Shown one piece after another: positions 21,858-28,352 of a stretch of DNA of 28,352 nucleotides. The notes under the pieces were generated by a model that had not been told where the DNA came from, did not search any database, and saw only the letters and a program-made list of their open reading frames with translations. The first letter of the stretch is position 1, and each line of letters opens with the position of its first letter. The stretch comes from CAIJXV01 sp964497135 (GTDB lineage Bacteria; Verrucomicrobiota; Kiritimatiellia; CAIKKV01; CAIJXV01): assembly GCA_964497135.1 (NCBI GenBank), contig CAZCDO010000030.1, forward strand, positions 1 through 28,352. The letters run 5' to 3'. The translations under genes were made by a program, and so were the position numbers.

Positions 21858-23528
21858 ATGCTTCAAACCCTCCGCATCAAAAATCTGGCCCTCGTGGAAA
21901 ACCTCACCGTCGAGTTTGAGCCCGGCTTGAATATGATCACCGGAGAAACCGGTGCCGGCAAGTCAGTCTTGATTGGCGCATTGGGACTCCTCCTCGGAGG
22001 ACGGGCCGATAAATCCCTGATTCGCACCGGAGAGGATCAGTGCGGGGCCGAAGCCCTCTTCGCGTTGGAACGTCCCGGGGAAATCAATGCCATTCTCCAG
22101 GCCAATGGCCTGGATGCGTGTGACGCGGGGCAGTTGGTCATTCGCCGGATCATCAATGCCGCCGGAACCAGCCGTAATTTCATCAATGGCGGTCCCACCA
22201 CGCTCCAGGTCCTGAAGGCCGTCGGCGATCAACTCGTCGATATGCACGGCCCTCATGACCACCAATCCCTCCTGAGTACCGACTTCCAATTGGAATTGCT
22301 CGACGCCTTTGGAGAGTGCGGCCCGACTGCGGAACCCTATACCCAACTCTATGCCGAATGGATGGCTCTCCGGACACAACGCCAGGCGCTCGAGGGCGAC
22401 GAGGGCCAGATCGCACGCGAAATCGATCTCCTCCGCTTCCAATGCCAGGAAATTGAATCCGCCAATTTGATCGATGGCGAGGAGGCCGAACTCGAATCCG
22501 AACATCGCCGGGTCGCCAACGCCCAGAAAATCATCGAACTCAGCGACGGCATCCGCCGCGCCCTGACCGATGACGAAACCGCCGCCGCGGTATCCCTGGC
22601 GGCGGCCTACAAGCTTCTGCATGAATTGGCACCCGTTCTGGACATCGCCGTCGAGTGGCAGGCCCGGGCACAATCGGTGTCCATTGAAATTCGCGATCTC
22701 GCGGAAGCGGTCGCCACGACCGCCCAATCCATCGAAGCCGATCCCGAGCGCCTGCAATGGATTGAGGACCGCATGGCCCTGTATCGCAAGTTAAAGCGCA
22801 AATACCGGCCCATCCTGGCCGAAATCAACGCCTTGCTGGCCGAATCGAAGATCCGGCTGAAGGATCTTGAACAACGCGACTCCAAACGGGCGGAATTGGA
22901 TGTTCAAATCGAACAAACCCGGGCCCGTCTTGAAAAAGCCGGCCTTAAGTTACGCGCCGTTCGCGAAAAAGCGGCCGCCGAACTGGGGCGGGCCATCACC
23001 CGTCAATTGCGCGACCTCGGATTCCCCCACGGATCCCTGGAGATCACCCTCACGGCCACCAATCCAGGCCCCGCCGGGCTGGATGCCGTTGAATTCGCCT
23101 TTGCCCCCAATGTCGGCGAATCCATCCGGCCCCTCCGCGCCATTGCTTCCAGCGGCGAAATATCCCGCGTGATGCTGGCCGCCAAGGCGGTTTTGGCGGG
23201 ACAGGATCGCATCCCGCTTTTGGTATTCGATGAAATCGATGCCAATATCGGGGGAGAAATGGGACGCGCCGTCGGCGCCAAACTCAAAGCGGTGGCCAAA
23301 CACCACCAGGTGATTTGCATCACGCACCTCCCCCAGGTCGCGGTCTTCGGCCCCACCCACTTCGCCGTCTGCAAGGAAGTCACCGGAGGGCGGACCCGCA
23401 CTCAGATCGAACGGCTGGAAGGGACCGCCCGGATCGAGGAAGTGGCCCGTATGCTGGGGGGGAAAGACTCGACCGATTTTGCCCTGCGCCATGCCCGGGA
23501 ATTGCTGAAAACCCCGGATACCAAGTAG
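21858..23528 (+). CDS. recN: DNA repair protein RecN
   Basis: A 556-residue SMC-like ATPase that acts early in double-strand-break repair, holding DNA ends and stimulating RecA. The N-terminal Walker A is GETGAGKS (29-36). There is a long coiled-coil middle (about 150-370) and a C-terminal half with the signature SSGEISRVMLAAK and Walker B LLVFDEIDANIGGEMG. A final switch region ICITHLPQVAVFGPTHF follows. Length is normal. The ATG at 21858 is preferred over 21846 because RecN proteins begin with the ML-x-L-x-I-x-N pattern seen directly after it; neither has a strong ribosome binding site. It converges with the receiver gene 30 bp away. Confidence 0.95.
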   Translation: MLQTLRIKNLALVENLTVEFEPGLNMITGETGAGKSVLIGALGLLLGGRADKSLIRTGEDQCGAEALFALERPGEINAILQANGLDACDAGQLVIRRIINAAGTSRNFINGGPTTLQVLKAVGDQLVDMHGPHDHQSLLSTDFQLELLDAFGECGPTAEPYTQLYAEWMALRTQRQALEGDEGQIAREIDLLRFQCQEIESANLIDGEEAELESEHRRVANAQKIIELSDGIRRALTDDETAAAVSLAAAYKLLHELAPVLDIAVEWQARAQSVSIEIRDLAEAVATTAQSIEADPERLQWIEDRMALYRKLKRKYRPILAEINALLAESKIRLKDLEQRDSKRAELDVQIEQTRARLEKAGLKLRAVREKAAAELGRAITRQLRDLGFPHGSLEITLTATNPGPAGLDAVEFAFAPNVGESIRPLRAIASSGEISRVMLAAKAVLAGQDRIPLLVFDEIDANIGGEMGRAVGAKLKAVAKHHQVICITHLPQVAVFGPTHFAVCKEVTGGRTRTQIERLEGTARIEEVARMLGGKDSTDFALRHARELLKTPDTK

Positions 23529-23558
23529 CCAGGTGCGGCTCGTGCGACGGGATAACGA

Positions 23559-23936
23559 TCAGGTCTGGGGAATCGGATCGCCCAATAAACGCCGGACTTC
23601 ATTGGATATGGTGCTCAGGGGCGAGGTCTTGGGCAGGTAGCTGGACACTTTCTTGCCGCTCAATTCCCGAATCACCGCGGCATCGAAAACCTGGCCCGTC
23701 AACAACAAGATCGGTATGTCCGGCATGGTTTTCCAGATTTCCTCCGCCAGCGTCAACCCATCCGAATCTTTCAAATGGTGATCGAGTATAATCAGGTTGG
23801 GCAGATCGGATTTCAGGATGTGCCAGGCCGCATCGGCCGACCCGGCCGTTGAAACCCGATACCCCTTCATCGTGAGAGCGGCATGAATCAGACTGCAGAT
23901 TTGAGCCTCATCGTCGATGGCGAGAATATGTTTCAT
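23559..23936 (-). CDS. Single-domain response regulator (receiver only)
   Basis: A 125-residue CheY-like receiver with no output domain. The acidic pair D8-D9, the phosphoacceptor Asp52 (ILDHHL), the switch Thr80 (LLLTGQ) and the Lys103 (YLPKTSP) are all in place, so it should be phosphorylatable. GAGGAG before the ATG is a good ribosome binding site. It begins 27 bp after the stop of a CHASE3-PAS membrane sensor on the same strand. That sensor lacks a kinase domain, so the phosphodonor must be encoded elsewhere or the receiver works with an unlinked kinase or small phosphodonor. It is the last gene of the operon. Confidence 0.9.
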   Translation of the reverse strand: MKHILAIDDEAQICSLIHAALTMKGYRVSTAGSADAAWHILKSDLPNLIILDHHLKDSDGLTLAEEIWKTMPDIPILLLTGQVFDAAVIRELSGKKVSSYLPKTSPLSTISNEVRRLLGDPIPQT

Positions 23937-23963
23937 GGGATCTCCTCGATGTTTGGGTTCCTC

Positions 23964-25121
23964 TTAGCCGATGTCATTCGATTCGTCCTGGCCAATGCGC
24001 ACCGTCAGCACACTGCCCACGACGGTGTTCTGGTCCCGTAGGGGAACCATATTGAAGCGCATGGGAATAACGGTCCCGCTCTTGCACAGCAAGGTTCCCC
24101 GTCGGTTCTGTATTTCACGACCCTCCCGGACCGCCTGCACGAACCGAAGCGGTGCGGCCGCATCGCCCGCGGGCAACTCCGTGACCGTGAGAATCTGGCC
24201 GAGGGCGTTGCCCACAAGGTCCGGTAAGTCATAACCGGTGGTATGGATGACCGCCGGGTTAACCCGACTGATATTGAGCGCTTTGCTGATGACCAGAATG
24301 TGATCGTCAATCAGGTTGATGATCAAGTCGCTGTAATGCAACTGGTGAGCCAACGCCTGCTCCGACCACTGCCGCTCCAGGTTTTCCGCCCTCAGATTTT
24401 CATTGGCCTGGACCAATTCAGCCGTGCGCTCCAACACCTTCTGTTCCAGCATCGCATTGGCATCCTCCAACGCGGTCGCCGCCTTGCGCCGGGCGGCTAT
24501 GTCGTCGCGAATGATCCAGCCCAAAAAAATCAGCAGGAGACCATTCAGCCCCAAACCCGACCAGACCGTCCAGCGCGTACTATGGGCCTGAAGATAGGAT
24601 GCTTTATCCCGTTGGCGCAAAAGCTCTTTCTGGTCTGCGACCAGTTTTCGCGAAATCGACTGGATCTCCGCCGGCACGAGACTGCCAACGTCCTCCTGCA
24701 ATTTTCTCCTCGCCACAGCCTCGCCTTCAAGCTCCAAAGACCGCACCACGTCGCGAGCCAGATCAATTCGTTGGCCGATCAACGCTTCGAGCCTCATGAT
24801 TGGGTTCCGGGAATCCGGCTCCTGGCGGGTCAGGGCCTTGGCGACTTCCAAGTGTTCCACCATTTCGCCGTAAGCAACCCGATAAGCCACCTGATCCCGT
24901 TTGTCCCCGGTCAGCAGGTAATTTCGCAAGCTCGCCTCGCCCGCATGCAAGCGGGACACAATGGCGTCCGTCTCCAGAATGACGGCGTGGGTGTGGTTGA
25001 CCCAATCGCTGGAAGCGATGGAGCGGCGGATGTTGACAATGGCGGCCGCGGTTACGATCCCCAGAATCACCAGCATGACGCCAAACGCGGTGATCACGAA
25101 CCTGACAATATTAGTTTTCAT
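23964..25121 (-). CDS. Membrane sensor with CHASE3 and PAS domains, no kinase domain
   Basis: A 385-residue sensor. TM1 lies at about 9-30 and a helical extracytoplasmic CHASE3-like domain at about 38-180 (with LHAGEASLRNYLLTGD, the typical CHASE3 block). TM2 follows at about 188-206 and a cytoplasmic coiled coil at about 207-260. The last part is a PAS domain, about 264-380 (INRVNPAV-like NISRVNPAVIHTTGY, then a GTVIPMRFNMVPL return). The protein ends at a clean stop straight after the PAS fold; there is no HisKA, HATPase, GGDEF or methyl-accepting domain. The ATG is preceded by TAAGGAGGT, a full match to the 16S rRNA tail. It starts 12 bp after the secreted FnIII gene and precedes a receiver gene. 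Confidence 0.88.
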   Translation of the reverse strand: MKTNIVRFVITAFGVMLVILGIVTAAAIVNIRRSIASSDWVNHTHAVILETDAIVSRLHAGEASLRNYLLTGDKRDQVAYRVAYGEMVEHLEVAKALTRQEPDSRNPIMRLEALIGQRIDLARDVVRSLELEGEAVARRKLQEDVGSLVPAEIQSISRKLVADQKELLRQRDKASYLQAHSTRWTVWSGLGLNGLLLIFLGWIIRDDIAARRKAATALEDANAMLEQKVLERTAELVQANENLRAENLERQWSEQALAHQLHYSDLIINLIDDHILVISKALNISRVNPAVIHTTGYDLPDLVGNALGQILTVTELPAGDAAAPLRFVQAVREGREIQNRRGTLLCKSGTVIPMRFNMVPLRDQNTVVGSVLTVRIGQDESNDIG

Positions 25122-25127
25122 GAGGAC

Positions 25128-25136
25128 ACCTCCTTA
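25128..25136 (-). promoter_or_regulatory. Perfect ribosome binding site of the sensor gene
   Basis: TAAGGAGGT on the minus strand, complementary over nine bases to the 16S anti-Shine-Dalgarno, six bases before the sensor ATG. Its first three bases are the stop codon of the upstream FnIII gene, so termination and re-initiation are side by side. Confidence 0.85.
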
Positions 25137-27056
25137 GAAGTCAATTTCGAGGCCGGATGCTTGAGTGCTCGCCAGTGGCGGATCGGAAGCGGGAGGGTCG
25201 GTCTTGACCACGGTCGCGATCAGTAGCCGGGCCCCATTGGTATAAACGAACTCGGAAGCCGAGGTCCAATTCAGGCTTACATAGCCGCCATAATCGTCGG
25301 CGATCTCCCGAATCGTTGCACCCGAATAATTCAAGGCCAGGATGAAACGGTCATCCGTGCAATCGATATAGGCCTCGTCCTCGCCCACATAACAGACATC
25401 GTGAGTCGTTTCCCCCGGGAGTCGCGCGACGATCAGTCTCGGATGGTAACCTTTGCTTCGAAGCACTTGATCGGCGAGCACGGCATAGGTGTAGGGCATC
25501 ACCACCCGGAAAAACCGGCTCGGAGAGTCCGTGGCAAGGGACGGGACAAACCACTCGAACGCCGGGATAAAAGCGTCTTCCAAAGTATCCCGGGGAGCGG
25601 GCAACGGGGTTCCCTCGCTGGAGAAAGCCAGGTTCGTCAGCAACAAGTCCTGCAGGGGCTCCCACGCCCAGGACTGGGCGGGATTGGATGAGACCTGGAT
25701 CTGGATGTCCGCCCCCACCGTCCCCCAGACTCCTATTTTCAAGCTGTTGTCCTCCTTCTCCAAGGAAACCGATGGCGGAATCCCGGCGATCCGGGTCTCG
25801 ATAATGTCGGAAAACCCGGTGGGGGAATCCGCGGGAATGAAAATCGGATCGATCGGACTGCCCACAACGACCAAGCCCGTCGCCGATGCAAGGACATCGA
25901 ATACGTTGCCGTAACCCACATGCCCAGCACCATCGTCAGCGGCGAGAACCAGTCCGGAAGCCGGACCCGACACCCGGAGGGTCCCGTTCCAGGCACCTTT
26001 TAAAAAACCCGAAAGGCTGACGGGATTGATACTCACCGGGTCGTCGAACTTCATCCGGGTGTTCGGCCGTGCGGTGGCCAGGGCCGGCTTGGGTGTCGTC
26101 CGCGCCCACGCCAGGGGATCTCCGTAGGTGCTGTTGACCGCTTTATATAAAGTTCTACTCTTGCTTTGAGTGGTGTATCGGCAAAACCCTGAAAGGGAAG
26201 AACTCATGTTGTTGAAACTGAAATCAACCATGAGATGATGCAACCCGTTGTAAAAAAAAGGAGTGGAAAACTCGAACTCGACCCAGCCGTCTGCGCTGAC
26301 CGTCAGGTCGCCCTGATACACGGTCGTCCACCCTGTCGATTCCCACACCGACTGTTTAGTGAAAGAGTCCACCGAGGTGTGCTTCAGGCGAAGGGTCCAC
26401 TGCTTCAGCGTCTGTCCCGGAATCGTGCTCAGGTTCAAGGCGAGAGCCGTGATCGTGCAGGCACGGCCCAATTCGTTCGTCAGATAGATGACCTGTGTCC
26501 GGGCGTCATGGTTGGCCGTGTGCAGAGGATAGTCGAAACTGGATGGGCCGGTCCCCAGGAGGCCGGTTCGCTCCGCATTCATCACGCTGAGCTGGACGGT
26601 CCCGGTGAAACCCAAATCGGTGATCTGATTCGCGTCCTTGGCTTGAAGGGACACCGAAAAGGGAATTCCGGCCGTTTGCGGGGAAGGGATCGGCCCCCAC
26701 ACAAAGTGATCAACCGGCAGAGCGAGTGGCGGGGTGGTCCATAATAACTCCGCTGAAAGATCACTTTGATCGCCATTGCTGTTGACCGCAGACACCGCAA
26801 AAAAAACAGGCTGGTCCGGGGAGAGATTCGTGACCGTCAGGGAGGTCACAAGACCAACCTCCACGGTAGACGCATAAACCCGAGTGGCCGCCCCGTAATA
26901 CAACCGGTATCCAGCCAGATTATCCAGAAGACTGCCGTCCGTGTTGGTGACCGAAGGATCCCAGGTCAAGGCGACATCGGCCGCCTCGAGCCCAGGAATC
27001 AAGACCCCCATGGTCAGGCAAGCGATAAACATTAGCTTTAAACACGGAATGCCCAT
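25134..27056 (-). CDS. Secreted FnIII / Ig-like multidomain protein
   Basis: A 640-residue exported protein. A signal peptide spans about 1-26 (hydrophobic, ending GLEA). A fibronectin type III domain follows at about 27-112 (ADVALTWDPS, LAGYRLYYG, FFAVSAVNSNGDQS). An Ig-like domain of the FxWxxIxSPQTAGxPF kind starts near 117 and is interrupted at about 160-325 by another beta-rich domain (DARTQVIYLTNELGRA, VDSFTKQSVW, FSTPFFYNGLHHLMVDFSF). The Ig-like part then resumes with GFLKGAWNGTLRVSGPA and LAADDGAGH. A further region has the SSNPAQSWAWEPL...FFRV pattern usual in verrucomicrobial secreted proteins. GTG 27101 is an alternative, but GGAGGA before 27056 decides the start. First gene of a three-gene operon with a sensor and receiver. 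Confidence 0.83.
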   Translation of the reverse strand: MGIPCLKLMFIACLTMGVLIPGLEAADVALTWDPSVTNTDGSLLDNLAGYRLYYGAATRVYASTVEVGLVTSLTVTNLSPDQPVFFAVSAVNSNGDQSDLSAELLWTTPPLALPVDHFVWGPIPSPQTAGIPFSVSLQAKDANQITDLGFTGTVQLSVMNAERTGLLGTGPSSFDYPLHTANHDARTQVIYLTNELGRACTITALALNLSTIPGQTLKQWTLRLKHTSVDSFTKQSVWESTGWTTVYQGDLTVSADGWVEFEFSTPFFYNGLHHLMVDFSFNNMSSSLSGFCRYTTQSKSRTLYKAVNSTYGDPLAWARTTPKPALATARPNTRMKFDDPVSINPVSLSGFLKGAWNGTLRVSGPASGLVLAADDGAGHVGYGNVFDVLASATGLVVVGSPIDPIFIPADSPTGFSDIIETRIAGIPPSVSLEKEDNSLKIGVWGTVGADIQIQVSSNPAQSWAWEPLQDLLLTNLAFSSEGTPLPAPRDTLEDAFIPAFEWFVPSLATDSPSRFFRVVMPYTYAVLADQVLRSKGYHPRLIVARLPGETTHDVCYVGEDEAYIDCTDDRFILALNYSGATIREIADDYGGYVSLNWTSASEFVYTNGARLLIATVVKTDPPASDPPLASTQASGLEIDF

Positions 27057-27145
27057 GTCTGATCCTCCAGACAAAATATTACGCCTTCGTTCGAGTCTCA
27101 CTATGGGGTATAACCCTACCCGAAAACGAGCAAATAATACTATCC

Positions 27146-27177
27146 GGGGAAAGAAAAGACGAAATCGCTCTTTCCCC
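27146..27177. promoter_or_regulatory. Perfect 9-bp inverted repeat upstream of the FnIII operon
   Basis: GGGGAAAGA (27146-27154) and TCTTTCCCC (27169-27177) are exactly complementary with a 14-base loop. They lie about 90 bases upstream of the FnIII start in a 238-bp gap that otherwise holds no convincing gene. There is no T-run on either side, so a terminator for either strand is unlikely. It may be an operator or part of the operon leader. GGGTATAACCC, a smaller imperfect palindrome, is near 27106-27116. Confidence 0.5.
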
Positions 27178-27294
27178 AGGCAAACACACGATCAAGGCGA
27201 ACCCCACCGTCCAACGTGCCAGCACGGTTTTCGCCATCGTTGACAATCTCACGGGTCCGAATACGACTCGGCGACAAAAACTGACCACGGCCAA

Positions 27295-27513
27295 TCAGGC
27301 CAGGCTTTTCCCCGATTCAAGTTTTTTGATCATATCCTGGATCAGCCGCATGTGCTTGGCCTCTTCATTTTCGAGCTTATTAAACAACTCTTTCACAAAA
27401 GGCACGGAACAACTCGCCCCTAATTCCGTATAGAAATCATGGGCTTGTGTTTCCTTCTGAAGCGCGATTTGTAAAATTTCGCCGGGTGTTTTTAAGGGAG
27501 CTCGTAAAGTCAT
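27295..27513 (-). CDS. Half-length ferritin-like / rubrerythrin-type protein
   Basis: A 72-residue helical protein of the ferritin-like superfamily. Two helices are visible: TPGEILQIALQKETQAHDFYTELG (about 9-32, with E21 and H25 as ligand candidates) and FVKELFNKLENEEAKHMRLIQDMIKKLES (about 39-67, with E51-x-x-H54). A full ferritin-like domain has four helices, so this protein would have to dimerise to build a di-iron site. That layout is known from encapsulated ferritins and similar short rubrerythrin-like proteins. Upstream in-frame ATGs exist at 27546 and 27528, but GAGGAA seven bases before 27513 decides the start. There is no encapsulin gene in the window. Confidence 0.82.
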   Translation of the reverse strand: MTLRAPLKTPGEILQIALQKETQAHDFYTELGASCSVPFVKELFNKLENEEAKHMRLIQDMIKKLESGKSLA

Positions 27514-27662
27514 CGGCTGGTTCCTCATAGGGTGTTTCCCGGTCATAGGACAAAATACGGTCTCTTCTCCAATTCGAATAATTTGTGATTCTGAAGGTGG
27601 AAAGTCAATAGCGCAAAAGGCATCATTTTTCGGGAGGGCAAGGCGGCGTCAGGGTCTCCCCG

Positions 27663-28229
27663 TTAGCGTCGGAAAGCCTGGGCCATTCGATCCAGCACGG
27701 ACTGTTCCGCGGACGATACCTTCCCCACCCAACCGAGAACCCCCCCCGCCGCCTCCGCTACGGACCGCGCTCGGGTTAGCAGGCTCGTTTCCAGGTTCTT
27801 ACAGTCCTCTGGCGAGAGCACTTCGCACAAACCGGCGATATACTGCACCCACGCGTCCAACAAGACGGGGGGAGGCCGTTGGGTCAACCACTCCTCCAGC
27901 AACTCGAAGTCGATCGTGCCGCGGCCCACACCCGCACCCGCCGCCGCGGCCAAAATGGCTATCCTCTCCTTCTCGTGCACATATCCATCCGCCCAGGCCA
28001 CCTCCACCAAGGGAACAACGGCCAGCGATGCCAAAAGATCCGGATTGATTTCCAATTCGACGAGACGACGCAAAATATGCCGATTGGTGATACCGGAGAC
28101 TTCAGCCAGCGCCTGCTGGGTCCGCTCCATCCGGAGGAGTTCCTGGTGCTTCGCGATCAGTTTGGCGTCCTGTTCGGCAAAAAAACTATCCTCGAGCTTC
28201 CGCCCATTCCGCTTGAGCACATCATCCAT
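27663..28229 (-). CDS. TerB-like hypothetical protein
   Basis: A 188-residue, mostly helical cytosolic protein. Residues 1-45 are charged and coiled-coil-like. The central block VPLVEVAWADGYVHEKERIAIL (about 72-93) matches the style of the TerB-type metal-binding repeat (VAWADGxVxxxE), and the C-terminal part SSAEQSVLDRMAQAF resembles its closing helix. TerB-like domains bind divalent metal and appear in tellurite-resistance and envelope-stress contexts, but this protein lacks partners of that kind here. GGGGAG seven bases before the ATG supports the start. It lies 35 bp downstream of a RelE/ParE toxin gene on the same strand. The domain call is tentative. Confidence 0.7.
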   Translation of the reverse strand: MDDVLKRNGRKLEDSFFAEQDAKLIAKHQELLRMERTQQALAEVSGITNRHILRRLVELEINPDLLASLAVVPLVEVAWADGYVHEKERIAILAAAAGAGVGRGTIDFELLEEWLTQRPPPVLLDAWVQYIAGLCEVLSPEDCKNLETSLLTRARSVAEAAGGVLGWVGKVSSAEQSVLDRMAQAFRR

Positions 28230-28264
28230 GATTCGTCTCTCCCCTTTTTTAAATGACGCTGTTC

Positions 28265-28352
28265 CTATCTGTAGATTTCCTTCCGATGTCCAACCGAGAC
28301 CACAAATACGATCAGCAGATCATCCTTGATCGAGTATAGAATCCGATAGTTG
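28265..28352 (-). CDS. RelE/ParE-family toxin, C-terminal fragment at the window edge
   Basis: The last 28 residues of a minus-strand gene whose start lies beyond the window. The translated tail reads YRILYSIKDDLLIVFVVSVG followed by HRKEIYR and a TAG stop. This is the typical C terminus of RelE/ParE-type toxins (the YRVLY-x-I-x-DD-x-L-x-I...VGHR-x-x-x-Y pattern), which cleave mRNA on the ribosome or poison gyrase. The antitoxin gene would normally lie upstream, outside the window, so it cannot be verified. Truncation is by the window boundary, with no sign of a broken gene. Confidence 0.8.
   Translation of the reverse strand, partial: NYRILYSIKDDLLIVFVVSVGHRKEIYR

Noticed and set aside
21660..21866. 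Resemblance to a TPP riboswitch on the minus strand (a TGAACCTG element with nearby stems)
   Set aside because: The CTGAGA half of the thiamine element is missing, the stem order does not fit, and rlmB is not a thiamine gene. The match is probably chance.
27079..27237. Small minus-strand frame starting MAKTVLARW with a signal-like hydrophobic start
   Set aside because: It has no ribosome binding site, no continuation of a recognisable protein, runs through the 9-bp inverted repeat, and ends across the start region of the FnIII gene.
1..28352. tRNA, rRNA, CRISPR arrays, insertion sequences and prophage genes
   Set aside because: I looked for characteristic motifs (T-arm GTTCGA contexts, regularly spaced repeats, transposase or integrase motifs) and saw none. 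This was by eye; tRNAscan and an IS search would be decisive.

Overview
The window is bacterial, GC-rich and almost fully coding, with 27 protein genes and no tRNA, rRNA, CRISPR array or recognisable insertion sequence. The best guess for the host is the PVC group (Verrucomicrobiota / Kiritimatiellota / Lentisphaerota). This rests on content, not on a marker gene: a DUF4838 glycosidase-like protein, a non-pyrrolysine MttB-family methyltransferase, a D-aminoacylase, a secreted FnIII/Ig-like protein with a C-terminal stretch of the style common in verrucomicrobial exported proteins, and a coiled-coil/XRE-type small regulator. Several genes lack a clear Shine-Dalgarno while others have perfect ones. 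The lineage is an inference of moderate confidence.

Layout. (1) 61-2976, minus strand: a tight metal/metalloid cassette, arsR - COG0701 permease - CDF cation exporter - thioredoxin-like protein, driven by a promoter whose operator lies between -35 and -10. (2) 2977-3210: an intergenic region with nested inverted repeats and a weak terminator-like element. (3) 3211-5389: queF (queuosine) on the plus strand, overlapping tail to tail with a minus-strand pair, dGTPase-like HD hydrolase and an exported charged coiled-coil protein. (4) 5599-13691, plus strand: a run of seven genes with a catabolic flavour (hydroxyacid dehydrogenase, XRE-type regulator, DUF4838 protein, alpha/beta hydrolase, zinc-ribbon protein, D-aminoacylase, MttB-like methyltransferase). 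(5) 13698-16330, minus strand: ispD - metallophosphoesterase - 2[4Fe-4S] ferredoxin - radical SAM protein. The ispD leader holds two mutually exclusive hairpins next to its ribosome binding site. (6) 16509-20736, plus strand: ABC exporter; a small zinc-ribbon / membrane protein / nitroreductase operon; cysK. (7) rlmB (minus) and recN (plus), divergent across about 380 bp with strong inverted repeats. (8) 23559-27056, minus strand: a secreted FnIII protein, a CHASE3-PAS membrane sensor lacking any kinase domain, and a stand-alone receiver. (9) 27295-28352, minus strand: a half-length ferritin-like protein, a TerB-like protein and the 3' end of a RelE/ParE toxin gene.

How the genes work together. 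Housekeeping pieces (queF, dgt, ispD, cysK, rlmB, recN) are interleaved with three units that look like coherent accessory modules: the metal-resistance operon, the plus-strand catabolic block, and the envelope-signalling operon with a missing kinase. The last is the best candidate for an unusual system. All four convergent gene junctions are tight or overlapping and show no intrinsic terminator.
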